Assembly: GCA_024408905.1 (NCBI GenBank)
Contig: JAKSUP010000091.1
Coordinates: 1 to 5,967, forward strand
Origin: a bacterium
GTDB lineage: Bacteria > Cyanobacteriota > Vampirovibrionia > Gastranaerophilales > Gastranaerophilaceae
Reading direction: 5' to 3'
DNA length: 5,967 nucleotides
The notes beneath the pieces were generated by a model. That model ran no database searches. It was not told where the DNA came from and worked only from the letters and a program-made list of their open reading frames with translations. Below, in pieces: positions 1 through 5,956 of this stretch; position 1 is the stretch's first letter; every line of letters begins with the position of its first letter. The translations under genes were made by a program, and so were the position numbers.

Positions 1-29
1 ATGCAACTTCTATTTCCGAAGGCCAAACA

Positions 30-1295
30 ATGTCACAGAAGCTTCCGAATAAAGCAGTTGTAGAAAAAGCTATTGTTAAATATACTGAAAGCATAAATTC
101 TAACCCAAACAAGGAAGAAAACTATATTAGCAGAGCCTACGCAAATTATCTTTTAGGGAATTTAGATGCTGCCATAAGTGATTATAACAAGCTTATACAA
201 CTAAACCCTAAGAATGAAGAATTTTACCTGAACAGAGGATACTTAAAACATATTGCAAACAAAAGACAAGAAGCCTTAAATGACTACGATACAGCACTTT
301 CTATAAAACCAAACTACGATTTTGCACTAAATAACAGAGGTGTTGTATTGGCAGAACTTGGCAGAGCTGAAGAATCTATGCAAGCATACGATAAGGCGAT
401 ATCAATCAATCCTAACTATGCCGATGCATATTATAACAGAGGAAACCTTAAAACAAAAACCGACAAAAATGAAGAAGCCCTAGCAGATTTTAATACAGCA
501 ATAAAACTCAACCCTACAGATGCAGCATCTTTCAATAACAGAGGTGTAGTAAAAAGGAAATTAAATTGTAATGTTGGCGCACTTAGCGACTTTACTATAG
601 CAATAAAACTTGATCCTGAAGACATTACAGCCTATGCAAATAGAGGTCATTTAAAGAAAAGATACTTTGATAGCGAAGGCGCCGAAGAAGATTTCAAATC
701 AGCAATTGCAATTGCAGAAGAAAATCCAAAACTCGTAAAAGAAATTGAACTGGAAAAAGAAGTTGCAAAATACAATAAGCCTCAAGCTGTTGAAACAACA
801 CCAATTGCTTATGTTGATGCTCCTGCTGATTTGAATTTGGCACTCAGATTACCAAAAGTTAGCGAAAAGACTTTACAAAGACTTGCTGATAAAAGATATT
901 CCATCAATACAAATTCAGTTCCTGAGGGAACAATTCAAGCAAGTGTAGTTAAAGTTGATCCTAAACAAAATCTTGGAAAGAACACACAAACAACACCGGT
1001 CAAACCGGCTCCAGTTATTGCTACAAAACCGGTTACCAACCCGGATTTGGCTGAATGTTACTACATTAGAGGTTTACAAAAATACATTTTACAAAACAGA
1101 GAAAGTGCTCTTAAAGACTTCAATGCAGCAATACAAAACAACCCAAATTATGCAGAAGCATATTATTACAGGGCTGCTATCAAACGTGATATGAAGGATG
1201 ATAGTTTTGTAGACGATTACAAAAAAGCAATTTCAATAGACCCTAATTTAAAAGCAGTTTCTGATGCTAACGTCTTAAACATTCTTAAAATGTAA
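30..1295 (+). CDS. TPR-repeat protein with two TPR blocks separated by a Pro-rich linker
   Basis: A 421-residue soluble tetratricopeptide-repeat protein, a family that normally acts as a scaffold for protein-protein contacts; the partner is unknown. After a half repeat (about residues 9-30), six consecutive 34-residue TPRs run from about 31 to 234. Most open with a [Y/F]xNRG motif and end with xAIxLNP-type helix B. A linker of about 108 residues (235-342) follows, becoming Thr/Pro/Val-rich at 319-338. Two more TPRs occupy 343-409 before a short tail. There is no signal peptide or membrane segment, so it is probably cytoplasmic. The start is ATG at 30, with GAAGG at 18-22 (7-nt spacing). However, the frame stays open upstream to the window edge (codon at 3 onward), so a longer or truncated form cannot be excluded. 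No enzymatic domain is visible, and neighbours give no clue to function. The TPR identity is secure; the start is moderately so. Confidence 0.88.
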   Translation: MSQKLPNKAVVEKAIVKYTESINSNPNKEENYISRAYANYLLGNLDAAISDYNKLIQLNPKNEEFYLNRGYLKHIANKRQEALNDYDTALSIKPNYDFALNNRGVVLAELGRAEESMQAYDKAISINPNYADAYYNRGNLKTKTDKNEEALADFNTAIKLNPTDAASFNNRGVVKRKLNCNVGALSDFTIAIKLDPEDITAYANRGHLKKRYFDSEGAEEDFKSAIAIAEENPKLVKEIELEKEVAKYNKPQAVETTPIAYVDAPADLNLALRLPKVSEKTLQRLADKRYSINTNSVPEGTIQASVVKVDPKQNLGKNTQTTPVKPAPVIATKPVTNPDLAECYYIRGLQKYILQNRESALKDFNAAIQNNPNYAEAYYYRAAIKRDMKDDSFVDDYKKAISIDPNLKAVSDANVLNILKM

Positions 1296-1356
1296 CTTTT
1301 GACTTTTTTCGCACCCTCTTTTTGTAACAATTTGTAAAACTTTTTCAATTTTGCCT

Positions 1357-1373
1357 AAAAAAAAAAAAAAAAA
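1357..1373. repeat. 17-nt poly(A) homopolymer upstream of the 56-codon ORF
   Basis: An uninterrupted run of 17 A residues lies 43 nt before the ATG of the small ORF at 1416. A TATAAA sequence at 1383-1388 could be a -10 box, which would place the A-tract over the -35/UP-element region. No convincing -35 hexamer is visible at normal spacing. The tract is prone to slippage, so its length could vary between cells or be a sequencing artefact. Confidence 0.9.
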
Positions 1374-1415
1374 TGACGTAACTATAAATATCAGGTTATG
1401 TTAGGAGTATAAATT

Positions 1416-1586
1416 ATGACAAAAGACAGAATTGAAAATGTAATGACAGAATGGAAAAAAGGCGAGTATGCTGAATTGACACGCGACGTCAAAGACATTG
1501 AAGCATTGCTTGAGCGTTTCTTTGAAATGATTTTTGAAACAACAACAGCAAGTATTGAAAGAGATTTCCATTTTACAGAAATTTAA
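1416..1586 (+). CDS. 56-residue small hypothetical protein
   Basis: A 56-codon ORF, not recognised as any family. It has ATG at 1416, AGGAG at 1403-1407 (8-nt spacing) and TAA at 1584-1586. A strong hairpin terminator begins 14 nt after the stop. The product is rich in charged residues: an amphipathic-looking N-terminal part (MTKDRIENVM...), a middle segment DIEALLERFFEMIF at about 27-40, and an acidic tail ending HFTEI. It has no Cys, no signal peptide and no true membrane span, so it is probably a small, mostly helical cytosolic protein. The ribosome site and terminator make it more credible than a chance ORF. It may be transcribed alone from a weak promoter near 1383 or by read-through from the TPR gene, since I see no GC-rich terminator between them. 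Function is unknown. Confidence 0.72.
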   Translation: MTKDRIENVMTEWKKGEYAELTRDVKDIEALLERFFEMIFETTTASIERDFHFTEI

Positions 1587-1600
1587 TTATTTTTTCATTA

Positions 1601-1653
1601 AAACAAGGGCCTCACTACATGCAGCGAGGCCCTTGTTTGTTGTATAATTTTTT
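1601..1653 (+). terminator. Rho-independent terminator after the 56-codon ORF
   Basis: A perfect 13-bp stem with arms at 1601-1613 (AAACAAGGGCCTC) and 1626-1638 (GAGGCCCTTGTTT) closes a 12-nt loop. The downstream side is T-rich and ends in a T6 run at 1648-1653; the opposite side would give an A-rich tail, so it works for + strand transcripts. The T6 run is 9 nt from the stem base, though the stem itself ends in TTT. It should isolate the upstream genes from the 1708 gene. Confidence 0.85.
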
Positions 1654-1707
1654 ATAGGGATAACAAATTATATTTTTATGTGTTTTTAAGTACATATAGA
1701 GTCCAAA

Positions 1708-2331
1708 ATGAACATAGTATCAGTAACAGAAAAAATCTTTACGTGGTTTGGTGAAAAAATCACACCCGCATTCGTATCAGCAAGTATTGCAGGCGCGAAA
1801 GGAATTTTTCGTCCGATTTTTACGTTATCTGATAAAAAGCAAGATAAAGATTCAAGAAGTTACGCAGCTTTAAGAGAAGGTTTAACAGAAGGGATTGCAA
1901 TACCCGTATATCTTATGAGTGGACAAATTGCAACTGCTATTGCAAAAAAGAAAGCAAAACCTGATGGAATGAGTGATGAACAATTTAAAAAAATAATATT
2001 TAAAAAAGAACCTTATGATGTAAAAAAACTGGCAGGGACTAAGTTTGAACACGCAACAACGCAGGATATGATAAATCTGAGAAATAATTTCTTTAAAATG
2101 AAAGGAACTTTATCTATGCTGGGGGTTTTTGCCTCAGCACTAGTAATTATCCCTGCACTATGTTCTCTAACAATAAAACCGATTATGCGTTTGGCAAAAA
2201 ACGCATCACAAACTAGTAAAAAGGAAAATCAAGTAGCTACAGTTGCCCCCAAAAAACAAATATTTAAAGGGAATCCGTTGAATAATGTTTATTCTAGTTA
2301 TTCATACGGAATGAAAGTAGGTGGTGTATGA
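1708..2331 (+). CDS. Small membrane protein with RPxFxLxDK motif, paralogue A
   Basis: A 207-residue protein of unknown function. It has an amphipathic N-terminus, a motif RPIFTLSDKK at residues 35-44, a hydrophobic segment at about 59-79, a Lys-rich central region, a second hydrophobic segment at about 134-156, then IKPIM at 156-160 and a polar tail. Two membrane helices are the likely arrangement. It is paralogous to the next gene: residues 29-69 align without gaps to residues 30-70 of that protein with 16 identities, including R, P, F, L, D, K, Y, E and the VYL end. The SMLG...P...IxPIM stretch also aligns without gaps. The start is ATG at 1708, because an in-frame TAA lies at 1687; the Shine-Dalgarno is weak (AGAG at 1698-1701). 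The stop overlaps the next start by 4 nt (ATGA), which suggests translational coupling. I recall similar proteins in Gastranaerophilales genomes, but can assign no role. Confidence 0.8.
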   Translation: MNIVSVTEKIFTWFGEKITPAFVSASIAGAKGIFRPIFTLSDKKQDKDSRSYAALREGLTEGIAIPVYLMSGQIATAIAKKKAKPDGMSDEQFKKIIFKKEPYDVKKLAGTKFEHATTQDMINLRNNFFKMKGTLSMLGVFASALVIIPALCSLTIKPIMRLAKNASQTSKKENQVATVAPKKQIFKGNPLNNVYSSYSYGMKVGGV

Positions 2332-2993
2332 TACCTGCGATAAATAACTTTCTAACAAGCCCTTTATTGGTTAACTTATCACAAAACACAGCCGCCCGTG
2401 TGAGTTGTGAAACAGGCATGAAAGCCGTAGGACGTCCTGCATTTGTCCTTATGGATAAAGATTTGGACAGCTCTACAAAAAAATACTCGTCTGCAAAAGA
2501 ATTGTTGTATCAGTTAATTTGTCTTGGTGTATATTTAGCCGTTATTCCTACAGTTTTTAAACGAGGAACTTTTGCTCTTGCTAAAAATGGTATTTTGAAA
2601 AACACTCCGGGAAAAGGCGTGGAACTGTTTAAAAACGGCAAACAATATCTACAATACAGAGAAATTGCGAATTTGGATAAAGCTGCAAGAACACGCATAT
2701 TTGAAAATAAAATTGATGTAACAATTACAGATGCTAAGAAGAAAAAACAAGCTCAGAATTTATTGGAAAAACATAGAAAAACACTCGAAAATCTTGGCAA
2801 GGATTCTAAACTATATAATGCACTTAAAAATGAAGAAAATCCTGAAAAATATAATCTTTTATACAATGCTTTAGAAACAGGTTCGTATTTCGGTTCCCTA
2901 ATCGGATTAGCAATATTGGCCCCTGAAATAAGCCACCATCTAATTCACCCAATAATGAAAGCTTTTGGTTTGGAAAAAGACCAAAACAAATAA
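2328..2993 (+). CDS. Small membrane protein with RPxFxLxDK motif, paralogue B
   Basis: A 221-residue protein of unknown function and tandem paralogue of the preceding gene. The shared signature RPAFVLMDKD spans residues 36-45. A hydrophobic segment at about 59-77 follows, then a long, strongly basic and probably helical region (about 95-170, including KKKK at 137-140). A second hydrophobic segment lies at about 186-206 and ends in IHPIM (206-210). Relative to paralogue A, the central region is about 50 residues longer, while both flanking blocks align without gaps; the family therefore appears to have a variable middle between two membrane-associated ends. The ATG at 2328 sits inside the previous stop codon as ATGA. 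AGGTGG at 2319-2324 is only 3 nt before it, so expression is probably coupled to upstream translation. The MATE gene begins 48 nt after its stop. Confidence 0.8.
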   Translation: MIPAINNFLTSPLLVNLSQNTAARVSCETGMKAVGRPAFVLMDKDLDSSTKKYSSAKELLYQLICLGVYLAVIPTVFKRGTFALAKNGILKNTPGKGVELFKNGKQYLQYREIANLDKAARTRIFENKIDVTITDAKKKKQAQNLLEKHRKTLENLGKDSKLYNALKNEENPEKYNLLYNALETGSYFGSLIGLAILAPEISHHLIHPIMKAFGLEKDQNK

Positions 2994-3041
2994 TCTTTGT
3001 ATGGCATTGTAATTTGGCTTTGTTTATATAACCATAAAAAT

Positions 3042-4385
3042 ATGGCAACGAAAGAATTAACAGTAGGAAGCCCTCTAAGGCTCATTATACATTTTGCTTT
3101 CCCGATATTTTTAGGAAATCTTTTTCAACAACTTTACAACTTTGTCGATGCTTTGATTGTCGGAAGAACGCTCGGGGTTGAATCGTTGGCTGCTGTTGGT
3201 TCCACAGCGCCTTATATATTCCTCGTAATAAGTTTTATTTTCGCATCGACTCAAGGGTTTACTGTAATTACGGCACAGCGTTTTGGGGCAAAAGATTATG
3301 ACAATGTTAGAAAATCTTTAGTCGCCTCAATGATATTATCAGCAATACTAATGGTAGTAATAACTCTTATATCGGCACCATTCACGCACCAGTTACTAAT
3401 TTTTCTCAATACGCCTGAGGCAATATTACCACAAGCAGAAAAATATTTATTTATAATGTTTGCAGGCATCTTTGCAACTGTATTTTATAATGTTTCTTCA
3501 AACATAATTCGTGCATTAGGTGATAGCAAAACTCCATTGTATTTCTTAATATTTTCTTCTGTATTGAACGTAATTCTGGATTTAATATTCATACTAAAAT
3601 TTCACTGGGGTGTGCAAGGAGCAGGACTTGCGACCGTCGTATCCCAACTCGTATCTACAATTCTTTGCATAACATTTATGTTTTGGAAATTTCCTATTCT
3701 GAAACTTGAAAAAAATGATTTAAAAGTTCCTGAAAACTTTTTATTTGAACACATCAGAGTCGGAATTCCGATGGGAATACAAATGTCAGTTTTAGCGACA
3801 GGCATGGTCATTATGCAATATGTCTTGAACGGATTTGGCACAAATGCTGTTGCGGCATTTACGACATCTATGAGAGTTGACCAGTTGTTTACTCAAGTTT
3901 ATTTGGCACTCGGAGTAACAATGGCCGTTTATACTGCCCAAAATTTTGGTGCAGGCTTAATGCAAAGAATTCGCCAAGGGGCAAGAATTGCTGTTGCTCT
4001 TGTTGTTGGAATGACTGTCTTTTCAATAATTGTAATATCTCTTTTCTCAGAAAATATGATTTCTTGGTTTATGAGTGAAACAAACATAGAAGTAATGGCT
4101 TTGGCTAAAGAATATTTACACATAATAATGTGTTTCTTCCTTTTCCTTGGATTATTAATGGTCTATAGAAACATCCTGCAAGGAATGGGGCGTGTTGTAA
4201 CTCCTTTAATGTCAGGTATTGCAGAACTTGTAGCAAGAGGTGGTTGTGCAATTCTCTTAGGATACTATTTTGGGTATACCGGACTGTGCTACGCAACTCC
4301 TGCTGCTTGGATTTTGGCATCAATAGTTTTATATATCGGGTACAAAATAAACCTTAAAAGAAATAAAGCTAAATTGATAATATAA
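3042..4385 (+). CDS. MATE family efflux transporter
   Basis: An inner-membrane multidrug and toxin extrusion (MATE) transporter, expected to export organic cations or drugs in exchange for H+ or Na+; the true substrate cannot be read from sequence. From ATG 3042 the protein is 447 residues, a normal family length, with two homologous six-helix halves. The first half shows GNLFQQLYNFVD..IVGR (25-42, with the TM1 Asp36 typical of MATE ion coupling), TQGF (70-73), RALGDSKTP (157-165) and LDLIFI....GVQGAGLAT (179-198). The second half opens GIPMGIQMS (241-249) and carries MRVDQL (277-282) and YRNILQGMGR (375-384). It most resembles the MepA/YoeA-like branch. I prefer ATG 3042 over an in-frame TTG at 2997, because homologues usually begin with MxKxLTxGSPLR-type sequence. 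No good Shine-Dalgarno precedes either start. It may be co-transcribed with the two genes before it. The TAA stop is 1 nt before the ilvA promoter. Confidence 0.93.
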   Translation: MATKELTVGSPLRLIIHFAFPIFLGNLFQQLYNFVDALIVGRTLGVESLAAVGSTAPYIFLVISFIFASTQGFTVITAQRFGAKDYDNVRKSLVASMILSAILMVVITLISAPFTHQLLIFLNTPEAILPQAEKYLFIMFAGIFATVFYNVSSNIIRALGDSKTPLYFLIFSSVLNVILDLIFILKFHWGVQGAGLATVVSQLVSTILCITFMFWKFPILKLEKNDLKVPENFLFEHIRVGIPMGIQMSVLATGMVIMQYVLNGFGTNAVAAFTTSMRVDQLFTQVYLALGVTMAVYTAQNFGAGLMQRIRQGARIAVALVVGMTVFSIIVISLFSENMISWFMSETNIEVMALAKEYLHIIMCFFLFLGLLMVYRNILQGMGRVVTPLMSGIAELVARGGCAILLGYYFGYTGLCYATPAAWILASIVLYIGYKINLKRNKAKLII

Positions 4386-4386
4386 G

Positions 4387-4415
4387 TTACCACATTCATA
4401 AAAACATGCTATTAT
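4387..4415 (+). promoter_or_regulatory. Predicted sigma70-type promoter for ilvA
   Basis: TTACCA (4387-4392, 4 of 6 to consensus) lies 17 nt from TATTAT (4410-4415, 5 of 6). The TGC directly before TATTAT is an extended -10 element. Transcription would begin near 4422, giving a leader of only about 15 nt that contains the Shine-Dalgarno. That leaves no room for a T-box, riboswitch or attenuator. Read by eye from hexamers only. Confidence 0.5.
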
Positions 4416-4424
4416 ATATTTATT

Positions 4425-4430
4425 AGGGAG
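4425..4430 (+). promoter_or_regulatory. Shine-Dalgarno site that places the ilvA start at ACG 4437
   Basis: AGGGAG, with the GGAG core at 4427-4430, is the only good ribosome-binding sequence in the 51 nt between the MATE stop and the conserved IlvA N-terminus. A 6-nt spacer puts the initiator at 4437, where the in-frame codon is ACG rather than ATG, GTG or TTG. Confidence 0.65.
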
Positions 4431-4436
4431 ACAGAA

Positions 4437-5639
4437 ACGACTGAATGTTCAATAGACAATGTTCAAAAAGCAGCCTATCCGTTATCACCAATCGTCAGAA
4501 GAACACCTTTAAATCATAGCGTATATTTAAGCACGCAAAATAAAGTTTACCTTAAAGCTGAAAATTTACAGCTAACCGGTTCTTTCAAATTAAGAGGTGC
4601 TTTTTACAAAATAGCAACCTTGCTTCATGAAGATAAAGCAAGGGGGGTAATTGCGTGTTCTGCAGGAAACCACGCGCAAGGCGTCGCTTTGGCAGCAAGA
4701 AGAAATGGTACAAAAGCGACTATATTTATTCCATCAATAGCACCTATTTCAAAAATTGAAGCGACAAGAAGTTACGGTGCAGATGTCAGACTAATTGACG
4801 GAGTATACGATGATGCTTATGCAGCAGCATTAAAGTTTCAACAAGCAACAGGTGGAGTTTTTATACACCCGTTTGATGATATTGATGTTATATCAGGTCA
4901 AGGAACTATTGCATTAGAAATATTAGAACAACTTGACGATGTTGATGCAGTTGTTGTTCCTATTGGTGGTGGTGGGCTTATATCAGGAATTGCAGCCACA
5001 ATTAAAACTCTAAAACCTGAATGCAGAGTTTATGGTGTGCAACCTCAAAATCTTCCGTCAATGTATACATCATTTGCTTGTAACCAAAGAACAAAACTTG
5101 ATTATTCTTACACCTTTGCTGATGGTACAGCTGTAAAACTACCGGGAGAACTGACCTTTAAGCTATGTCAAAAATATGTTGACGACGTAATTGTAGTTTC
5201 TGAAAACGAAATAGCGAGTGCAATTTTAGCATTGATGGAACACGAAAAGACAATCGCAGAAGGAGCCGGTGCGCTTGCTGTTGCTGCTTGTCTATCAAAC
5301 AAGATTTCGCTAACTAATAAAAAAATAGTTTGCGTTGTTTCCGGTGGAAATATTGATATGCACACATTATCAAGCGTAGTTACAAATGCTTTGAAATACA
5401 ATCATAGACTTTGCACTCTCAATGTTACACTTCTTGACAGTCCGGGTCAGCTGAGAGATTTCTCTGCAATAATCTCACAAGAAGGTGGCAACATTGTTGA
5501 AATGGATAGAAATTATGATTTGGAAGATATCGCAATGAATAGCTGTAGCTTGAGATTCCTTATAGAAACACGAGATTTAGAACATTTTGAAAATATAAAA
5601 ACAGCCTTGATTGATAACGGATATAATATAAAATTGTAA
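4437..5639 (+). CDS. ilvA: Threonine ammonia-lyase (threonine dehydratase) with C-terminal ACT domain, apparent ACG start
   Basis: A PLP-dependent cytosolic enzyme converting L-threonine to 2-oxobutanoate and ammonia, the entry step to isoleucine or, in the catabolic form, of threonine breakdown. From codon 4437 it is 400 residues, the usual length of single-ACT threonine ammonia-lyases. Visible motifs: SIDNVQKAA (5-13) and RRTPL (21-25) at the N-terminus; GSFKLRGA (48-55) with PLP Schiff-base Lys51; SAGNHAQG (75-82); the PLP-phosphate loop PIGGGGL (175-181); SGGNID (302-307). An ACT domain follows at about 326-400 with LLDSPGQL, so allosteric control by an amino acid is likely. The frame has no ATG, GTG or TTG before TTG 4620, and starting there would delete Lys51. 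Homology upstream to residue 5, the Shine-Dalgarno at 4425-4430 and the promoter all point to ACG 4437. The product is M(or T)TECSIDNV.... Biosynthetic versus catabolic role (ilvA or tdcB) is not decided by the sequence. Function is very secure; the exact initiator is less so. Confidence 0.9.
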   Translation, partial: TTECSIDNVQKAAYPLSPIVRRTPLNHSVYLSTQNKVYLKAENLQLTGSFKLRGAFYKIATLLHEDKARGVIACSAGNHAQGVALAARRNGTKATIFIPSIAPISKIEATRSYGADVRLIDGVYDDAYAAALKFQQATGGVFIHPFDDIDVISGQGTIALEILEQLDDVDAVVVPIGGGGLISGIAATIKTLKPECRVYGVQPQNLPSMYTSFACNQRTKLDYSYTFADGTAVKLPGELTFKLCQKYVDDVIVVSENEIASAILALMEHEKTIAEGAGALAVAACLSNKISLTNKKIVCVVSGGNIDMHTLSSVVTNALKYNHRLCTLNVTLLDSPGQLRDFSAIISQEGGNIVEMDRNYDLEDIAMNSCSLRFLIETRDLEHFENIKTALIDNGYNIKL

Positions 5640-5692
5640 ATTAACACTCGATTTGATGATTAATAACAGTTAGTTTGAGTATTTAATTAACT

Positions 5693-5721
5693 GGTGGGCA
5701 TTGCTATCGCTTCTGCCAACC
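5693..5721. repeat. Imperfect hairpin, candidate ilvA terminator or dispersed intergenic repeat
   Basis: GGTGGGCA (5693-5700) and TGCCAACC (5714-5721) pair over 8 bp with one mismatch around a 13-nt loop. It is much more GC-rich than its surroundings. On the + strand it is followed 8 nt later by T5 (5730-5734), so it could terminate ilvA. The GGTGGGCA...TGCC(C/A)ACCCTAC form also resembles the short GGGTGGGCA palindromes scattered between genes in some cyanobacteria; that link is from memory. Confidence 0.5.
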
Positions 5722-5729
5722 CTACAAAC

Positions 5730-5776
5730 TTTTTCCGACAGGTCAAAACCACACAACAAGCCAACTTTCGGAAAAA
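5730..5776. repeat. 9-bp inverted repeat
   Basis: TTTTTCCGA at 5730-5738 and its exact reverse complement TCGGAAAAA at 5768-5776 flank a 29-nt AC-rich spacer. The right arm overlaps the T-run (minus sense) of the terminator at 5778-5797. It may form a long hairpin, or mark the end of a repeat element together with the hairpin at 5693-5721. No function is shown. Confidence 0.55.
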
Positions 5777-5797
5777 ATACTTTTATCCGTAAAAGTA
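5772..5797 (-). terminator. AT-rich terminator of the minus-strand 35-codon ORF
   Basis: On the minus strand, TACTTTTA and TAAAAGTA form a perfect 8-bp stem (5778-5797) around a 4-nt CGGA loop, immediately followed by six T residues (complement of A6 at 5772-5777). The stem is weak in GC but the geometry is that of an intrinsic terminator. It begins 10 nt after the stop codon of the small ORF. The + strand direction has A rather than T after the stem, so it reads only leftward. Confidence 0.6.
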
Positions 5798-5807
5798 AAA
5801 ACGGTCG

Positions 5808-5915
5808 TTAAATTATATCTGCAATTTTAACATATTGTTCTGCTATGTTGTTGTTTCTGTTAGTAACTCTGTTAATTACCATTCGTCTTGTCATAAAAAT
5901 CGGTGCTGTTTTCAT
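5808..5915 (-). CDS. 35-residue small basic hypothetical protein
   Basis: A minus-strand ORF from ATG (5913-5915) to TAA (5808-5810), not recognised as any family. AAGGAG lies 7 nt before the ATG and is the best ribosome-binding site in the window. The product begins MKTAPIFMTRRMVINR and is basic (six Lys/Arg against two Asp/Glu). It has no membrane helix or Cys; the second half, NIAEQYVKIADII, could be a short amphipathic helix. A TATAAT box lies at 5951-5956 and an 8-bp stem-T6 terminator just past the stop, so it looks like a complete monocistronic unit convergent with ilvA. It may be a small protein, or a short RNA whose ORF is incidental. In-frame codons after the stop remain open for a while, but show nothing recognisable. 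Short length is the main reason for doubt. Confidence 0.55.
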   Translation of the reverse strand: MKTAPIFMTRRMVINRVTNRNNNIAEQYVKIADII

Positions 5916-5950
5916 TTACATACTCCTTCTACTTTCGCATGCTATATCGT

Positions 5951-5956
5951 ATTATA
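5951..5956 (-). promoter_or_regulatory. Perfect -10 box for the minus-strand small ORF
   Basis: TATAAT on the minus strand, 35 nt upstream of the ATG at 5915, would place the transcription start near 5944 and give a leader of about 28 nt containing AAGGAG. The -35 region lies outside the window, so the promoter cannot be fully assessed. Confidence 0.45.

Noticed and set aside
1..63. ATG at position 1 as a separate start
   Set aside because: That frame stops at 61-63 after 20 codons and has no support; the TPR frame is a different one.
431..625. Minus-strand frames of 60-80 codons inside the TPR, MATE, membrane-protein and ilvA genes, and the + frame at 955-1194
   Set aside because: All lie inside well-supported genes in another frame and show no recognisable motifs.
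1351..1402. TTGCCT (1351-1356) or ATGACG (1373-1378) as a -35 box for the 56-codon ORF
   Set aside because: TTGCCT is 26 nt from TATAAA. ATGACG would pair with a poor -10 (TATGTT) whose transcript would start after the Shine-Dalgarno.
1633..1674. Promoter for the 1708 gene using TATAAT at 1643-1648 or TATATT at 1669-1674
   Set aside because: No -35 hexamer lies at suitable spacing; the first -10 sits inside the terminator tail. The promoter for this operon is left unassigned.
4445..4519. ATG at 4445 as the ilvA start, with a +1 frameshift or one extra A in the A5 run at 4466-4470
   Set aside because: This would give MFNRQCSKAAYPL, but the main frame gives SIDNVQKAAYPLSPIVRRTPL, which matches the usual IlvA pattern (L-x-D-I-x-x-A...RRTPL) upstream of the A5 run. 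So the frame is correct and only the initiator is unusual. The ATG frame ends after 24 codons.
4620..5639. ilvA starting at TTG 4620 (339 residues)
   Set aside because: It would remove the PLP-binding lysine and the conserved N-terminal segment, and no Shine-Dalgarno precedes it.
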